Below, in pieces: positions 26,105 to 35,361 of a stretch of DNA of 64,000 nt; the stretch's first letter is position 1, and the number at the start of each line of letters is the position of its first letter. A program made the position numbers and the translations under genes. Source of the DNA: Saprospira grandis (GTDB lineage Bacteria; Bacteroidota; Bacteroidia; Chitinophagales; Saprospiraceae). The stretch spans positions 1,714,501 through 1,778,500 of the forward strand of contig NZ_CP110854.1 of assembly GCF_027594745.1 (NCBI RefSeq), in the 5' to 3' direction. The notes under the pieces are model-generated. The model worked only from the letters and a program-made list of their open reading frames with translations. It did not search any database and was not told the DNA's origin.

Positions 26105-27937
26105 TTATTTTATATGAGCGAGAACGCCCCCTTTTGCAAATAATTGATCCACCTTTTTACTGACGGCTGGATCCATTTCTAGTACTGGCGCATGATGCGG
26201 CTTGATGCGGGCATCCAAAATCAAAGGTCCCTTACAGCCCCAATGCTTAAACTCCACAAAACTATTGACCCCATAAATATCATGCGAGGGGTTGGTCCGG
26301 GTAAAAGCGGCCCACAAAAAGTTGTTGAGCGTTTGGGCCATAAAAGCCGAATCATCGGCCAAAATGATGAGCGGAAACTGCTCTAAATCTTGACCCGCCA
26401 GTTCTGTCGTCAATTGATCGAGCTCGGCCTTGGCGCTGCTTTGGTCCTTAAAAGCGGCAGCTTGAATGGCCAGTACTCCCGGCAAAACAAGCTGAGGCGA
26501 CTTAAAGTTTTGCGGCAAACGCAGATGTCTAGGCAATTCGCGCCCAAGCTCCCGCAATTTTGGTCCACAACAAGCCATAACGACTTTTGAACCTTGGTTC
26601 CAGCCAGAACCCGAATAATCTAGGGTGTCGATGGTGGTTTTGGTCTGAAAATGCAGATCCCGCTCCCAATTGATCCGCTCGAGCACATGCTGGAAAAAAT
26701 CGGGCATATCATGCGTATCTAAGGGCTGTGGCCGATCGCCATCGGCGGCAATGAGGAGAAATTTGGCCAATGAGGTTTGCCCACTGCCCAAAATTCGGTT
26801 CGCGATGGTCAAGATTTCCTCTGGCTGCCGCTCTCTAAAGGGCATATAGCGCTCGCTGCCCACGGCCAACAAAAGCGGATGCACCCCCGCCGCATCTACG
26901 GCATGTATGTCTTTGAGGCCCGGAAACTCTTGGGGCGTCAGCTCCTTGACCAGCTCATGAATCAGATAACCAAAGCTAGAATCCTCTGCTGGTGGGCGGC
27001 CCACTGCCGTAAAATGCCAAACGGCATCTTTGCGATGATAAACCTTGTCCACCTTCATATAGGGAAAATCATGCGTCAAGCTATAATAGCCCAGATGATC
27101 GCCAAAAGGCCCTTCGGGCTTCTTTTTGCCCTTGACGACCTCTCCCGTAATGCAAAAATCAGCATCGGCAGAAAGTAAATAATCATCCTCCCAAAAGTAG
27201 CGAAAAGCCCGACCGTTCAGCAGGCCCGCAAAGGTCATTTCCGATAAACCCTCGGGCAAAGGCATAATGGCCGAAAAAGCATGAGAGGGCGGTCCCCCCA
27301 CAAAAATACTGACCTTAAAAGGGTCATCTGTTTGATTGTATTGGCTATGATGCACCCCAATTCCCCGATGAATTTGGTAGTGCAAACCAATTTCCTCATC
27401 CATTTTATAGTCATTGCCCGACAGCTGAATGCGGTACATCCCCAAATTAGAGTGCATCACATTGCGGTCTTTGGGCGGCATACTCAACACCTGCGGCAGG
27501 GTAATAAAGGCCCCGCCATCCATGGGCCAAGCCTGAATTTGTGGCAGGTCCGAGATTTTACACTCGCCATATTTTACGGGTTTGCGCCAAGCTTTTCGGG
27601 GCAGGCCCGTTAGGGCCGTAAAGGGCGTACCGAGATAACGGCCTGGCTTTTTCATGAGCTGCATGGGGTCAATTTTCAGCTCAATGACCTTTTGCACCTT
27701 GGCCAAAGTATGGCGAAACAAGAAACGGGTTCGCTCAAAAGTGCCGTATAAATTAGATACAGCGGGGAATTTACTGCCCTTCACATTTTCAAAAAGGATA
27801 GCCGGCCCCTTAGCATCAAATACCCGCCAATGGATTTCTGCCATTTCCAAATAAGGGTCTACCTCTTGTTTTATCCGAACCAACTGCCCTGTTTGTTCTA
27901 AATCCAGGAGGGCCTGTTTCATGCTTTTATATGCCAT
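26105..27937 (-). CDS. UbiD-family decarboxylase (likely menaquinone pathway)
   Basis: The 610-residue protein is a UbiD-type carboxy-lyase, an enzyme using prenylated FMN. It has the N-terminal MKQALLDLEQTGQLVRIKQEVDPYLEMAEI, GGAFITLPQVL, the repeated MYRIQLSGNDYKM-HYQIHRGIGVHH region, GKKKPEGPFGDHLGYYS with the active-site E-x-x-x-G, and the long C-terminal VNSFVEFKHWG segment. In Bacteroidota such proteins are usually annotated as acting in menaquinone synthesis (futalosine or related routes), but substrate choice cannot be read here. UbiX and other pathway genes are not in the window. ytxJ follows in the same operon. Confidence 0.88.
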   Translation of the reverse strand: MAYKSMKQALLDLEQTGQLVRIKQEVDPYLEMAEIHWRVFDAKGPAILFENVKGSKFPAVSNLYGTFERTRFLFRHTLAKVQKVIELKIDPMQLMKKPGRYLGTPFTALTGLPRKAWRKPVKYGECKISDLPQIQAWPMDGGAFITLPQVLSMPPKDRNVMHSNLGMYRIQLSGNDYKMDEEIGLHYQIHRGIGVHHSQYNQTDDPFKVSIFVGGPPSHAFSAIMPLPEGLSEMTFAGLLNGRAFRYFWEDDYLLSADADFCITGEVVKGKKKPEGPFGDHLGYYSLTHDFPYMKVDKVYHRKDAVWHFTAVGRPPAEDSSFGYLIHELVKELTPQEFPGLKDIHAVDAAGVHPLLLAVGSERYMPFRERQPEEILTIANRILGSGQTSLAKFLLIAADGDRPQPLDTHDMPDFFQHVLERINWERDLHFQTKTTIDTLDYSGSGWNQGSKVVMACCGPKLRELGRELPRHLRLPQNFKSPQLVLPGVLAIQAAAFKDQSSAKAELDQLTTELAGQDLEQFPLIILADDSAFMAQTLNNFLWAAFTRTNPSHDIYGVNSFVEFKHWGCKGPLILDARIKPHHAPVLEMDPAVSKKVDQLFAKGGVLAHIK

Positions 27938-28021
27938 ATTTCGTCTTGCTTTTTGATTTTAACAAGCGGGGCAAAAATAGGTTGATTTTTTTCTTTTTTG
28001 GGAGCTCTCTTTATTTTTTTT

Positions 28022-28133
28022 GGGGCCTCCTGCCTGCGGCAGGCGCTACGCTTCAGGGCTCGCAGGTCTGCTCGGCCCTGCGGCCTGCGGCCTTGGTCTG
28101 CGGCTTCGCCGCCCCCTTTCGCATCGCTAGGCC
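28022..28133 (+). repeat. GC-rich modular element, copy 11 (type B)
   Basis: GGGGCCTCCTGC/GCAGGCGCTACG, core GCAGGTCTGCTCGGCCCTGC, hairpin GGCCTGCGGCC, GGTCTGCGGC/GCCGC and CATCGCTAGGCC. The GGGGCC end faces the UbiD gene start. Together with the next two features it fills the 573-base gap; I see no gene in it. Confidence 0.8.
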
Positions 28134-28179
28134 GCTCCACAGTTTTTCTTCTTTTGGCTTTCTTCTTCGGCGGTTAAAT

Positions 28180-28227
28180 TCATGAGGGGCTTAGCCCTCA
28201 TTCATAAATAATTGCGCAGCAATACCG
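28180..28227. repeat. Hairpin module D, copy 1
   Basis: ATGAGGGGCTTAGCCCTCAT is followed by ATTGCGCAGCAAT and ACCG. Variants with changed arms occur at 28352, 32770 and 47600. Confidence 0.55.
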
Positions 28228-28234
28228 TTTTTAA

Positions 28235-28448
28235 AAGGGCCGAAGGCCCGCGGCTGAGGGGCTGTAGCAGGGCCGCCGAAGGCGGCAGACCAAAGCGGCG
28301 CAGCCGCTGCAGGGCCGAGCAGACCTGCGAGCTGCGCAATGGCCCGACCCGGACGATCATTCATGAGGGTTTTAACCCTCATTTTGTATCGCTTCGCAAA
28401 GCGATACCGCTTTGCGCTGGGTTTTAACCCGGCGGAAGGGGCAGCCCC
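28235..28448 (-). repeat. GC-rich modular element, copy 12 (type A with module D inserted)
   Basis: Minus orientation. The GGGGCTGCCCC end is separated from the GGGTCGGGC part by an inserted block of three hairpins (GCCGGGTT/AACCCAGC, CGGTATCGCTTTGCG...CGATAC, ATGAGGGTTAAAACCCTCAT; 28352-28435). The core GCAGGTCTGCTCGGCCCTGC, hairpin GCAGCGGCTGCGCCGCTTTGG and terminal GGGCCTTCGGCCC follow. Confidence 0.8.
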
Positions 28449-28510
28449 AAAAAAATAGCCAGCACTAATTTATAGCACTGGCCGTTAATAGGTACGATTT
28501 CAGTCCTTAA

Positions 28511-29323
28511 TTAAGGCAATAGGAAATTAAAGCTAATGCCATTAAAGCTAAATGTGACAGCGGCATCGCAATCGCCATTACCAAAGTTAATCACTCTAGG
28601 GTCGCCATTATTGGGCGTCAATTCAATTTCTCCGGCGGTAATCCACTTACAATTGAGGCGGCGGATTAGGGGCTCGGTAATTTCTGAGGTATAAGCAGAG
28701 CCATTGCGGTTTACGCCAGAAGAGTTGCCTGTAATGCTATAGACATCATCGCGGATACCGGCTAGGCCATCGCTAAAGAAGGTAGTACTTTCGCCTTCGG
28801 TCCATTCGTAGCTAGTGGTTCCTTCCCAAGAAATGGTATTGCCATCGGGGTCGATAATTTGGCCATTATCCACCTCTACAGAATAAGACATATTGCCGGC
28901 GGTATTGCGGCCATTATTGGTCACGGTTACATCGGCTTCAATGGCATAATCATTTACGCTATAATTCTGCAGATCGATAGTAACGGTAGTTCCTGCATCT
29001 CTCCAGCGGCCAGTAAATACGGCCTGAATGCTTCCGGAGCGCAGGCGGCCATCGCTGCCCAAGCAAGCCGAATCATAATCAATTGTTACAGTATTGGGGA
29101 AGTTGCCCAAGGTGTCGGAGAGCGTCACATTAGCGCAGCTCTTGAGGTTACCATCAGATTGGGCGGTTTCATCTACCTGTTTGTAGACATCTTGAAAGAG
29201 CTCTGAAGAAACGGCATTATCCTGCGTAAAGGTCCAGTCGGCATTATCTCTTTTGAAGCAAGAGCTCAGGAGCAGAGAGGCGCCAAAAACAAAGAGTGCA
29301 GCGCTCAGCAAATTGATTTTCAT
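28511..29323 (-). CDS. Predicted lipoprotein, unrecognised
   Basis: The 270-residue product has a lipoprotein signal (SAALFVFGASLLLSS-CFKRDN), so it should be anchored in a membrane facing the periplasm or surface. The mature part is Thr/Asp/Asn-rich and beta-strand-like (VTIDYDSACLGSDGR, VTVTNNGRNTAGNMSYSVEV, GNTISWEGTTSYEW). The GSIQAVFTGRWRDAGTTVTID stretch recurs in uncharacterised Bacteroidota lipoproteins as far as I recall, but no function is assigned. It is monocistronic. Confidence 0.7.
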   Translation of the reverse strand: MKINLLSAALFVFGASLLLSSCFKRDNADWTFTQDNAVSSELFQDVYKQVDETAQSDGNLKSCANVTLSDTLGNFPNTVTIDYDSACLGSDGRLRSGSIQAVFTGRWRDAGTTVTIDLQNYSVNDYAIEADVTVTNNGRNTAGNMSYSVEVDNGQIIDPDGNTISWEGTTSYEWTEGESTTFFSDGLAGIRDDVYSITGNSSGVNRNGSAYTSEITEPLIRRLNCKWITAGEIELTPNNGDPRVINFGNGDCDAAVTFSFNGISFNFLLP

Positions 29324-29408
29324 AGTCCTATTTTTTTTAATAAAGGGGGAGTTATTTTTCTACTTTATAGACTATTACTGTGCCGCAATGGTTTGAATGC
29401 CCTTTATC

Positions 29409-30680
29409 TTAATCTTCATTTTCCAGTTCATAGAGTCGAATCAGGCGGACCAATTCAATCCGGGTGTCGCTTACCTGCTCAAAAATGAACTCATAATTTT
29501 GGAGGTGGAAGCTTTCGCCCTGTTCGGGAATGGCCTCCATTTGCGTGACCAAAAAGCCCGAAAGGGTATGGTAGTCTTCACTTTCTGGCAGATTGAGTTC
29601 ATACTCTTCATTGATCATATCAATATCTAGGCGGCCCGCTAGCAAATACTCCGAATCAGAAATTTGCTGATGCTCGGGCTCTGGGTCATATTCATCAGAG
29701 ATATCGCCAAAGATTTCTTCCAAAATATCTTCTAAGGTCACAATGCCCGAGGTGCCGCCAAACTCATCGACCACCCAAGCAATATTTACCTTATTTTTGA
29801 TCAGGGAGTTCATCAGGTCTCGAACGGGCATAAACTCGGTCACAATTGGAATATCGAAGAGCATACTTTGGATGCTGTCGGGTTTTTCCAGTAGCTTTTG
29901 GTGGTGCACATAGCCCTTGATTTCATCAATATTATCTTCATAGACAATGATTCTAGAGTTGCGGCAACTAATAAACTTCTCTCGCAAATCCTCTATCGTG
30001 CTATTGATTTCGATACTTTGAATTTCGTTGCGAGGAATCATACAATCCCGCACTTTCACATTATTGATATAGAGGGCATTTTGGAAAAGCGTCTGGTCAA
30101 TGCCTTCCAAATTGGAGGGCTTGATGCTCTTCATAAAATGCTCTAGGTCTAGCTTGGTAAATACCTGCTCTTCATCTTCGGGCTGAATGCCCAAAAAGAT
30201 GCGCAAAAGCGCATAAGAGCTTTGGACCATCACCCAAACCACGGGCGTAAGCAACCACTTAATGATAGAAAATGGCAGGGCAAAAAAGAAGAGGCTAGCC
30301 GTGGCCGTGGCCCGAAAAATGACCTTGGGCATTAGCTCTCCAAACACCAAAACAACTAGGGTACTCAAGAGCGTGACCAACAATAGTTGGGCGGTGGTAT
30401 CCGGAAAACTAGCGGCCAAATTCATATAGCTTTCGGTCAAGATAAACTCCTCGGCCAAAATGGAAAAGATGATCAGCACGATATTATTACCGACCAGGGT
30501 GGTGCCCAAAAACTCGGAAGGTTCCTCAATCAATTGGGCCAAGATTTTCCCTCGGCGGCTGCCCTTTTTCTTTTCTAGCTCAATCCGCAAACGGTTGGCC
30601 GATACATAAGCGATTTCAATTCCAGAGAAAAAGCCTGATGCAAAAAGAAAGGCTAAGATGAGTAAAAGCTGTGTATACAT
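29409..30680 (-). CDS. CNNM/HlyC-CorC family membrane protein (DUF21-CBS)
   Basis: The 423-residue inner-membrane protein has a DUF21 domain of about three or four helices (residues 1-175, with FSGIEIAYVSANRLRIE). A CBS pair follows (about 205-330: VRDCMIPRNEIQSIEI, VPIVTEFMPVRDLMNSLI, VVDEFGGTSGIVTLEDILEEIFGDI). A C-terminal CorC/HlyC transporter-associated domain ends it (about 345-415). Relatives have been linked to Mg2+ or Co2+ efflux, and a gliding-associated member is called GldE. I cannot tell which applies. It follows lptC by 23 bases and is probably co-transcribed. Confidence 0.85.
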   Translation of the reverse strand: MYTQLLLILAFLFASGFFSGIEIAYVSANRLRIELEKKKGSRRGKILAQLIEEPSEFLGTTLVGNNIVLIIFSILAEEFILTESYMNLAASFPDTTAQLLLVTLLSTLVVLVFGELMPKVIFRATATASLFFFALPFSIIKWLLTPVVWVMVQSSYALLRIFLGIQPEDEEQVFTKLDLEHFMKSIKPSNLEGIDQTLFQNALYINNVKVRDCMIPRNEIQSIEINSTIEDLREKFISCRNSRIIVYEDNIDEIKGYVHHQKLLEKPDSIQSMLFDIPIVTEFMPVRDLMNSLIKNKVNIAWVVDEFGGTSGIVTLEDILEEIFGDISDEYDPEPEHQQISDSEYLLAGRLDIDMINEEYELNLPESEDYHTLSGFLVTQMEAIPEQGESFHLQNYEFIFEQVSDTRIELVRLIRLYELENED

Positions 30681-30703
30681 AATATATATAATCTGGCCTA
30701 GGC

Positions 30704-31258
30704 CTAAAATTCGGGGTTTTTCAACAAACTACTGCTTTCAAAGATACCACTAAGCGAATCAATTTCCCAGTTCTTAAACTCAATATCTGAGCGGAAACCA
30801 TAGCCTTGCATGACTTCGGTGGGGGTAGTTACTTTAACAAATTTATCAGAATAGATTTCATTTTTGCGCTCATCCCAAAAGAGCTCCTCGGTTTCGAGTT
30901 GCTCGCCTTGGCTATTATGAATCACTACGCTATCCTGCAGCACAATAAAGCGTTTTTTCTCCGAGTATTCTGCATAAAGGGCCGTTAACTGACTGCTAAT
31001 CTGCTTATCACGCCCATAAAACTCTACCTCTACCCCATCCGGGAAGATGCGTTTGGGCTCTTTTTCATCTCGGTCTTCTTGCATTAAAGGCGCTTGCAGA
31101 CGCATCCGAACCACGGCCGAATCGCTATATAGCATCTCTACTTCGGTGGCTTCTTCTACACTCGAATTGGCCATGCCCTCAAAGCGCTTTACGTCTTTCA
31201 TGCTGTTTTCACAAGCGCAAAATAAGAGCAAAAGGCCCAAGAATAGGGGGTATTTCAT
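30704..31258 (-). CDS. lptC: LPS export protein LptC
   Basis: LptC is the periplasmic, membrane-anchored component that receives lipopolysaccharide from the LptBFG transporter and passes it to LptA. The 184-residue protein has a lipoprotein-type N-terminus (LGLLLLFCAC-ENS) and the beta-jellyroll landmarks VRMRLQAPLMQ, FPDGVEVEFYGRD, LTALYAEYSEKKRFIVLQDSVVIHNSQGEQLETEELFWDERKNEIYS and MQGYGFRSDIEFKNWEI, which fit LptC closely. It leads the operon with the CNNM gene. Confidence 0.88.
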   Translation of the reverse strand: MKYPLFLGLLLLFCACENSMKDVKRFEGMANSSVEEATEVEMLYSDSAVVRMRLQAPLMQEDRDEKEPKRIFPDGVEVEFYGRDKQISSQLTALYAEYSEKKRFIVLQDSVVIHNSQGEQLETEELFWDERKNEIYSDKFVKVTTPTEVMQGYGFRSDIEFKNWEIDSLSGIFESSSLLKNPEF

Positions 31259-31328
31259 CTTTTCTTTTTCTCAAAAATACAGAACTCTATTCATCTTTTT
31301 TTTAGAATGCTCATTTTAATGATTTTTT

Positions 31329-31489
31329 GGGGCCTGCCGCCTTCGGCGGCCGCTACGGTCCGCAGCTCGCAAGCCTGCTCGGCCCTTCGGCGCTTACAGC
31401 GCCTCGGTCTGCGGCTGCGCCGCACTGCTCCCCATCGCTAGGCCGAAAAAAGCGCCCCTTTGGGGCGCCCAAAGGGCGGCTTCGCCGCC
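31329..31489 (+). repeat. GC-rich modular element, copy 13 (type B)
   Basis: GGGGCCTGCCGCC/GGCGGCCGCTACG, core variant GCAAGCCTGCTCGGCCCTTC, hairpin GGCGCTTACAGCGCC, GGTCTGCGGC/GCCGCA and CATCGCTAGGCC, then GGGCGCCCCTTTGGGGCGCCC and GGCGGCTTCGCCGCC. The last hairpin shares its final base with the stop codon of the glycosyltransferase gene. Confidence 0.8.
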
Positions 31490-32613
31490 TAAACCTTCAG
31501 GGCCATCAGTTCGGTCCAGAGCTCTTCGGCGGCTTGTTGCCAAGAAAAACGGCTGGCTTGCTGGGCCGTGGCAGCTTTCAGTTTTTGGTAGAGGGCTTGG
31601 TCTTGGACCAGCCGCTGCATTTGCGCACTGATCTCCGCTAGAGAGTAAGGATCGGCCAAAAGGCCAGCCTCTCCAACCACCTCGGGCATAGAGGAGGTGT
31701 TGGCGCCCAGGCTAGGCACCCCCGCCGCTGCCGCCTCCAATAAGGGCAAACCAAAGCCCTCAAATAAAGAGACGTAGAGCAGCGCATAGGCCGCCCCCAA
31801 TACTTTGGGCAGCTCTTCTTGGGGCAAATAACCCAGCAAACGGACCGAAGAGCGGTACTTCATTTGGTCCAAATAGCTTTTGAGCTCATCATTTTGCCAA
31901 GCTAGGCGGCCCGCCACCAAAAGCAAAATGGGCGAGTTGGTTTTGGCTTTAAAGTCCTCAAAAGCCTGCAAAAGCCTTAGCATATTTTTGCGGGGATGAA
32001 TAGAACCGAGGTACAAAAAGTAATCTTGGCCCTCCGCATACTGCTGCCGAACCGCCTCTTGTTCCGCCTCCGACAAAGGCTGATAGCTTTGGTGGCAGCC
32101 ATTGTAGCTATAGAAGGTTTTGCCTTGGGCTGCCGGAAACTGGGCCAAAATATCCTGTTTGGAGTAATCAGAGACCGTGGCAATTTTTTGGGCAGCCGCA
32201 ATAAATTTGGGCATAAAGTATTCGTAATGTTTGCGGTGGGCCCAAGGGACCAAATCTGGAAAATGCTTCCAAGCAATATCATGAATCACTAAAAGCGTGG
32301 GAATTTTGGCCCGCAAGGACAAAAAGCCATCGGGAGAAAAAAAGCGATCGCAGCCATATTTTTTAAAGGCGGCGGGCAGGCTCCACTCAAACCAGAGATA
32401 AAACAAAATGGGGTGTCGGGCCGGAGGGCCAAGCACCACAGGCCGCACATTGGGCCCAAAAACAAACTGAGGATCATAGGGGCGATCAAAGAAAAAGACA
32501 AACTCTTCTTCGGGATGCTGTTCTACCCAGCGTTTGAGAATTTCATAGCTATACCAGCCGATGCCCTCTAGTTTGTTGGCCAATAAGAAACGAGCATTTA
32601 CAGCAATAGACAT
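31489..32613 (-). CDS. Glycosyltransferase, GT4-like family 1
   Basis: The 374-residue protein from MSIAVNARFL has a GT-B fold in sequence: an N-terminal domain with LANKLEGIGWYSYEIL and PTLLVIHDIAWKHFP, and a C-terminal Glycos_transf_1 domain with YLGSIHPRKNMLRLLQAF, LLGYLPQEELPKVLGAA, and the donor-site SLFEGFGLPLLEAAAAGVPSLG. It should transfer a sugar from a nucleotide donor in polysaccharide or glycolipid synthesis at the cytoplasmic face. No other sugar genes are adjacent, so the substrate is unknown. A start 45 bases upstream would only add residues encoded by flanking repeat-like DNA. Confidence 0.88.
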   Translation of the reverse strand: MSIAVNARFLLANKLEGIGWYSYEILKRWVEQHPEEEFVFFFDRPYDPQFVFGPNVRPVVLGPPARHPILFYLWFEWSLPAAFKKYGCDRFFSPDGFLSLRAKIPTLLVIHDIAWKHFPDLVPWAHRKHYEYFMPKFIAAAQKIATVSDYSKQDILAQFPAAQGKTFYSYNGCHQSYQPLSEAEQEAVRQQYAEGQDYFLYLGSIHPRKNMLRLLQAFEDFKAKTNSPILLLVAGRLAWQNDELKSYLDQMKYRSSVRLLGYLPQEELPKVLGAAYALLYVSLFEGFGLPLLEAAAAGVPSLGANTSSMPEVVGEAGLLADPYSLAEISAQMQRLVQDQALYQKLKAATAQQASRFSWQQAAEELWTELMALKV

Positions 32614-32637
32614 AAGGAAAAGGTTTTGGACCAAGAA

Positions 32638-32867
32638 AAGGCGGCGCAGCCGCCGCAAAGGAGCGCAGCGACGCGGCTGAGGGATGGGCAGCAGTGGCCG
32701 CAGGCCAGACCAAAGCGCTGAAAGCGCTGCAGGGCCGAGCGAACAGCGAGCTGCGAGACAGCCCGACCCGTCCGATAATTCATGAGGGTTTTAACCCTCA
32801 TTTTGTATAGCTTCGCAAAGCGATACCGCTTTGCGCTGGGTTTCAACCCGGCGGAAGGGGCAGCCCC
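32638..32867 (-). repeat. GC-rich modular element, copy 14 (type A with module D inserted)
   Basis: Minus orientation, same architecture as copy 12. GGGGCTGCC and the three-hairpin module D (32770-32858) come first, then GGGTCGGGCTGTC and the core variant GCTGTTCGCTCGGCCCTGC. Hairpin GCGCTTTCAGCGC, GGTCTGGCC, CCATCCCTCAGCC and a terminal GGCGGC/GCCGCC hairpin follow. Confidence 0.8.
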
Positions 32868-32886
32868 AAAAAAAAGAAAAAAGGGC

Positions 32887-32926
32887 AAAAAAAAGCAGCC
32901 CAAACAGAAAGACTGTCTGAGCTGCA
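32887..32926 (-). terminator. Terminator of the T9SS substrate gene
   Basis: Minus-strand imperfect stem GCAGCTCAGACAG/CTGTTTGGGCTGC followed by eight Ts, 23 bases past the stop at 32949. Confidence 0.75.
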
Positions 32927-32948
32927 AAAAATTATAGCTTAACTAAGC

Positions 32949-34988
32949 TTACTGCTTAACAAACTTCTGAGAGCTAGCACCTTGAGCGGTACGAACCGTG
33001 AAGAAGTAAACGCCAGCAGGTAGTTGGCTTACGTCATAAGTCACTACATCAGACTGAAGATCAGCCTTTTGTTCTTTGATTACAACACGTCCAGTAGCAT
33101 CAGTGATGATGTACTCTACATTGCTGTTCATCTCCGTCAACTCTACTTTGGCAGAAATCTGCTCAGTAGCGGGGTTGGGGAAGATGTTGAACTCAGTAGT
33201 TACTGCTTCGTTAGCAGTTACGTTGATTGTGATTGCATCAGTCAAAGTAAGACCGATAGAAGGAACAATACCAGAAGCATAACCAGCGCCATACCATTGG
33301 TTGTCCTGTAGGCCAGTTACCGTTCCAGTAGGATCGATGTAGGCAGAACGAACAATAGAAGCAGGAATGAAGTAGTTAGGCATAGAGTCGATAGTAAAGT
33401 CATACTTATCTTCAGAGTTACCAATAAAGATATGACGAGTAGTATTATCGGCGTTACGCAGACCGTTAATTTGGTCGCTGCAAAGAATCGTAGCTACATA
33501 GAAAGAGTTGGGCTGTAGAACAGCGCCAGTTCCCCCGTTTAGGTTGCTAAGTGCAACGGCACGTTGGCGGAAAGTAGGAGCAAGATCAAGCGCGAAAGTA
33601 TCTACACCCAAAGCTTGAATAGGCAATTCGGGATCAGAAGGGCCAGTAGGCTGAACTGTCCAGAAACCGCTTCCATCATCATCATTAAACTTATAGAGAC
33701 GAACTTGAACAACAGCTTCAGTTACACCTGTAGCTGCATTGGCAGTAGCTCCAGTATAAAGGAAAGAATCCGCAACGATAGAATCACCATTAGTGACTGT
33801 ATAGTTAGGAATGTAGTACATAGAACCCCATTCGTGCTCTGCAGGTAGGAAACCATCTGCAGTACGCACACCTGGAAGCGTACCGTTGTCAGCAGTGGGG
33901 AAACCTGTTAGGTCACGGCCCACCTTAGAAAGGTAATCATCGGCAGTGATCGTAAAGAAGTCCGTATAAACATCATTAGTGGTATCCGTTTGCATGTTAG
34001 CGCTATAAGATACAGAGTAATCTACACGGTAGTCACCAGCAGCAGTGGGCATCCAACCGTTGCTAAATCCAGGCATATAAAGTGCAGTATCAGTACCAGG
34101 AGCGATAGCGGGAACGGCCATAGAGTCCATAACGGCAACAGTACCACTACTTACTTCAGAGACAGTCACATAAAGCATAGCTTCACCAGCGTTGATATCT
34201 CCGATATCGTTGTTTACGATATTGGCACCCCAGCCCATTTCGTCGGCATTTACCATACGTAGAGGCAACTGAGTAGAACCTACCACTTTGGGGGGATTGT
34301 ACTCATCATCAATAGCAATGTCATAGGTTACCTCAGAAGTGCGGACGGTAACATCATCTACACCATAGTAGTAAGAATCACCTTCAAAGGAGAAGCGAAC
34401 GTGGCAGTTAGTCAAGCTAGTAGCCGCATTAATAATGCTAGATACATTGAAGGTAACCATACCTTCACCAGCATCACCATTAGGAATACCAAGAGCAGCG
34501 ATCACGTCAAAATCTGTCCAAGTTGTACCACCATCTACAGAAAAGCCAGCGCTATTATCTGTAGATTGAAAGTCACGAAGACCAGCATAGAACTCAAGAA
34601 CAACAATAGAATCCTCGTATCCAGTCAAGTCAAAAGCAGGAGAGGTAATAGTACTTATTTGAGGAACAACCCCTTCACCATACCAGAAATCAGAATCCAA
34701 GAAAGCCACACCATCTCCAACAGAAGGAGAAGTTAGGCCGGGAGTACCAGAAGAGAAAGCCCCCTGAGAAATTCCGTCTACAGAGTAGACCCATTCACCA
34801 GCAACGCTATCTACGGTCCAGCCCAAACCATCTAGGCCAGTGATCGTATCGGCAGCAAAACGGCCAATAGAGTCAATTTGGGGATCTGAAGATCCAGCAC
34901 CCCATAGAACTGTTTGTGCAGACAAGCTTCCTGCAGAAAGCAAGAAGACAAGTGCAACCAGTACTTGTGTAAGTTTTTGGTTAAACAT
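32949..34988 (-). CDS. Secreted protein with T9SS type A sorting domain
   Basis: The 679-residue protein has a signal peptide (LVFLLSAGSLSA-QT). The N-terminal part (about residues 50-220) resembles a jellyroll (AFDLTGYEDSIVVLEFYAGL, WTDFDVIAALG). Repeats of Asp/Asn/Thr-rich beta strands follow. The C-terminal 80 residues (FNIFPNPATEQI, YIITDATGRVV, VSQLPAGVYFFTV, SSQKFVKQ) form a type A sorting signal that directs export across the outer membrane. The substrate or binding role is unknown. Codon use is cleaner and less A/T-run-rich than its neighbours, as often seen in highly expressed genes. Confidence 0.85.
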   Translation of the reverse strand: MFNQKLTQVLVALVFLLSAGSLSAQTVLWGAGSSDPQIDSIGRFAADTITGLDGLGWTVDSVAGEWVYSVDGISQGAFSSGTPGLTSPSVGDGVAFLDSDFWYGEGVVPQISTITSPAFDLTGYEDSIVVLEFYAGLRDFQSTDNSAGFSVDGGTTWTDFDVIAALGIPNGDAGEGMVTFNVSSIINAATSLTNCHVRFSFEGDSYYYGVDDVTVRTSEVTYDIAIDDEYNPPKVVGSTQLPLRMVNADEMGWGANIVNNDIGDINAGEAMLYVTVSEVSSGTVAVMDSMAVPAIAPGTDTALYMPGFSNGWMPTAAGDYRVDYSVSYSANMQTDTTNDVYTDFFTITADDYLSKVGRDLTGFPTADNGTLPGVRTADGFLPAEHEWGSMYYIPNYTVTNGDSIVADSFLYTGATANAATGVTEAVVQVRLYKFNDDDGSGFWTVQPTGPSDPELPIQALGVDTFALDLAPTFRQRAVALSNLNGGTGAVLQPNSFYVATILCSDQINGLRNADNTTRHIFIGNSEDKYDFTIDSMPNYFIPASIVRSAYIDPTGTVTGLQDNQWYGAGYASGIVPSIGLTLTDAITINVTANEAVTTEFNIFPNPATEQISAKVELTEMNSNVEYIITDATGRVVIKEQKADLQSDVVTYDVSQLPAGVYFFTVRTAQGASSQKFVKQ

Positions 34989-35320
34989 AAAATAGATTTA
35001 AAATTGTGTAATTAGAACAATAGCTTCAGTTCGGTAAAAATAGGCAAATTATTATAGAATACAAGCCCATTATTAAGCCTTTGTTAAGTCTTGCTAGGCA
35101 TTTAACAGGCTCTTAGACTTTATTTGGCCCCTATCTTTAGCGAAGATCAATTATATTTTGAAGTCTTTCGTTTTCCCTTTTTTCATTGGTCAGCAGCTAA
35201 CTAGCTGTTAATAATTGCTTTACTTAAGACTAAGTTTTTAGTTTATTTTTCTGACTCATTTTCCCCTTTTCAAAAACAGTTTAACAAAAGCTTAGTTTTT
35301 TAGACTGCCCGCTTTTTCCC

Positions 35321-35328
35321 TAACTTTG
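35321..35328 (+). promoter_or_regulatory. Putative -7 box for the iron-uptake pair
   Basis: TAACTTTG matches TAnnTTTG and leaves a leader of about 30 bases. It is in a 373-base divergent gap between the T9SS gene and this operon; the rest is AT-rich and shows no gene. Confidence 0.5.
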
Positions 35329-35361
35329 GGCCTTTAGTATTTCTCTACATAAAAGCCTTTT

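Noticed and set aside
29409..30680. Naming the CNNM protein GldE
   Set aside because: The family is broad and no gld gene is adjacent, so the name would be a guess.
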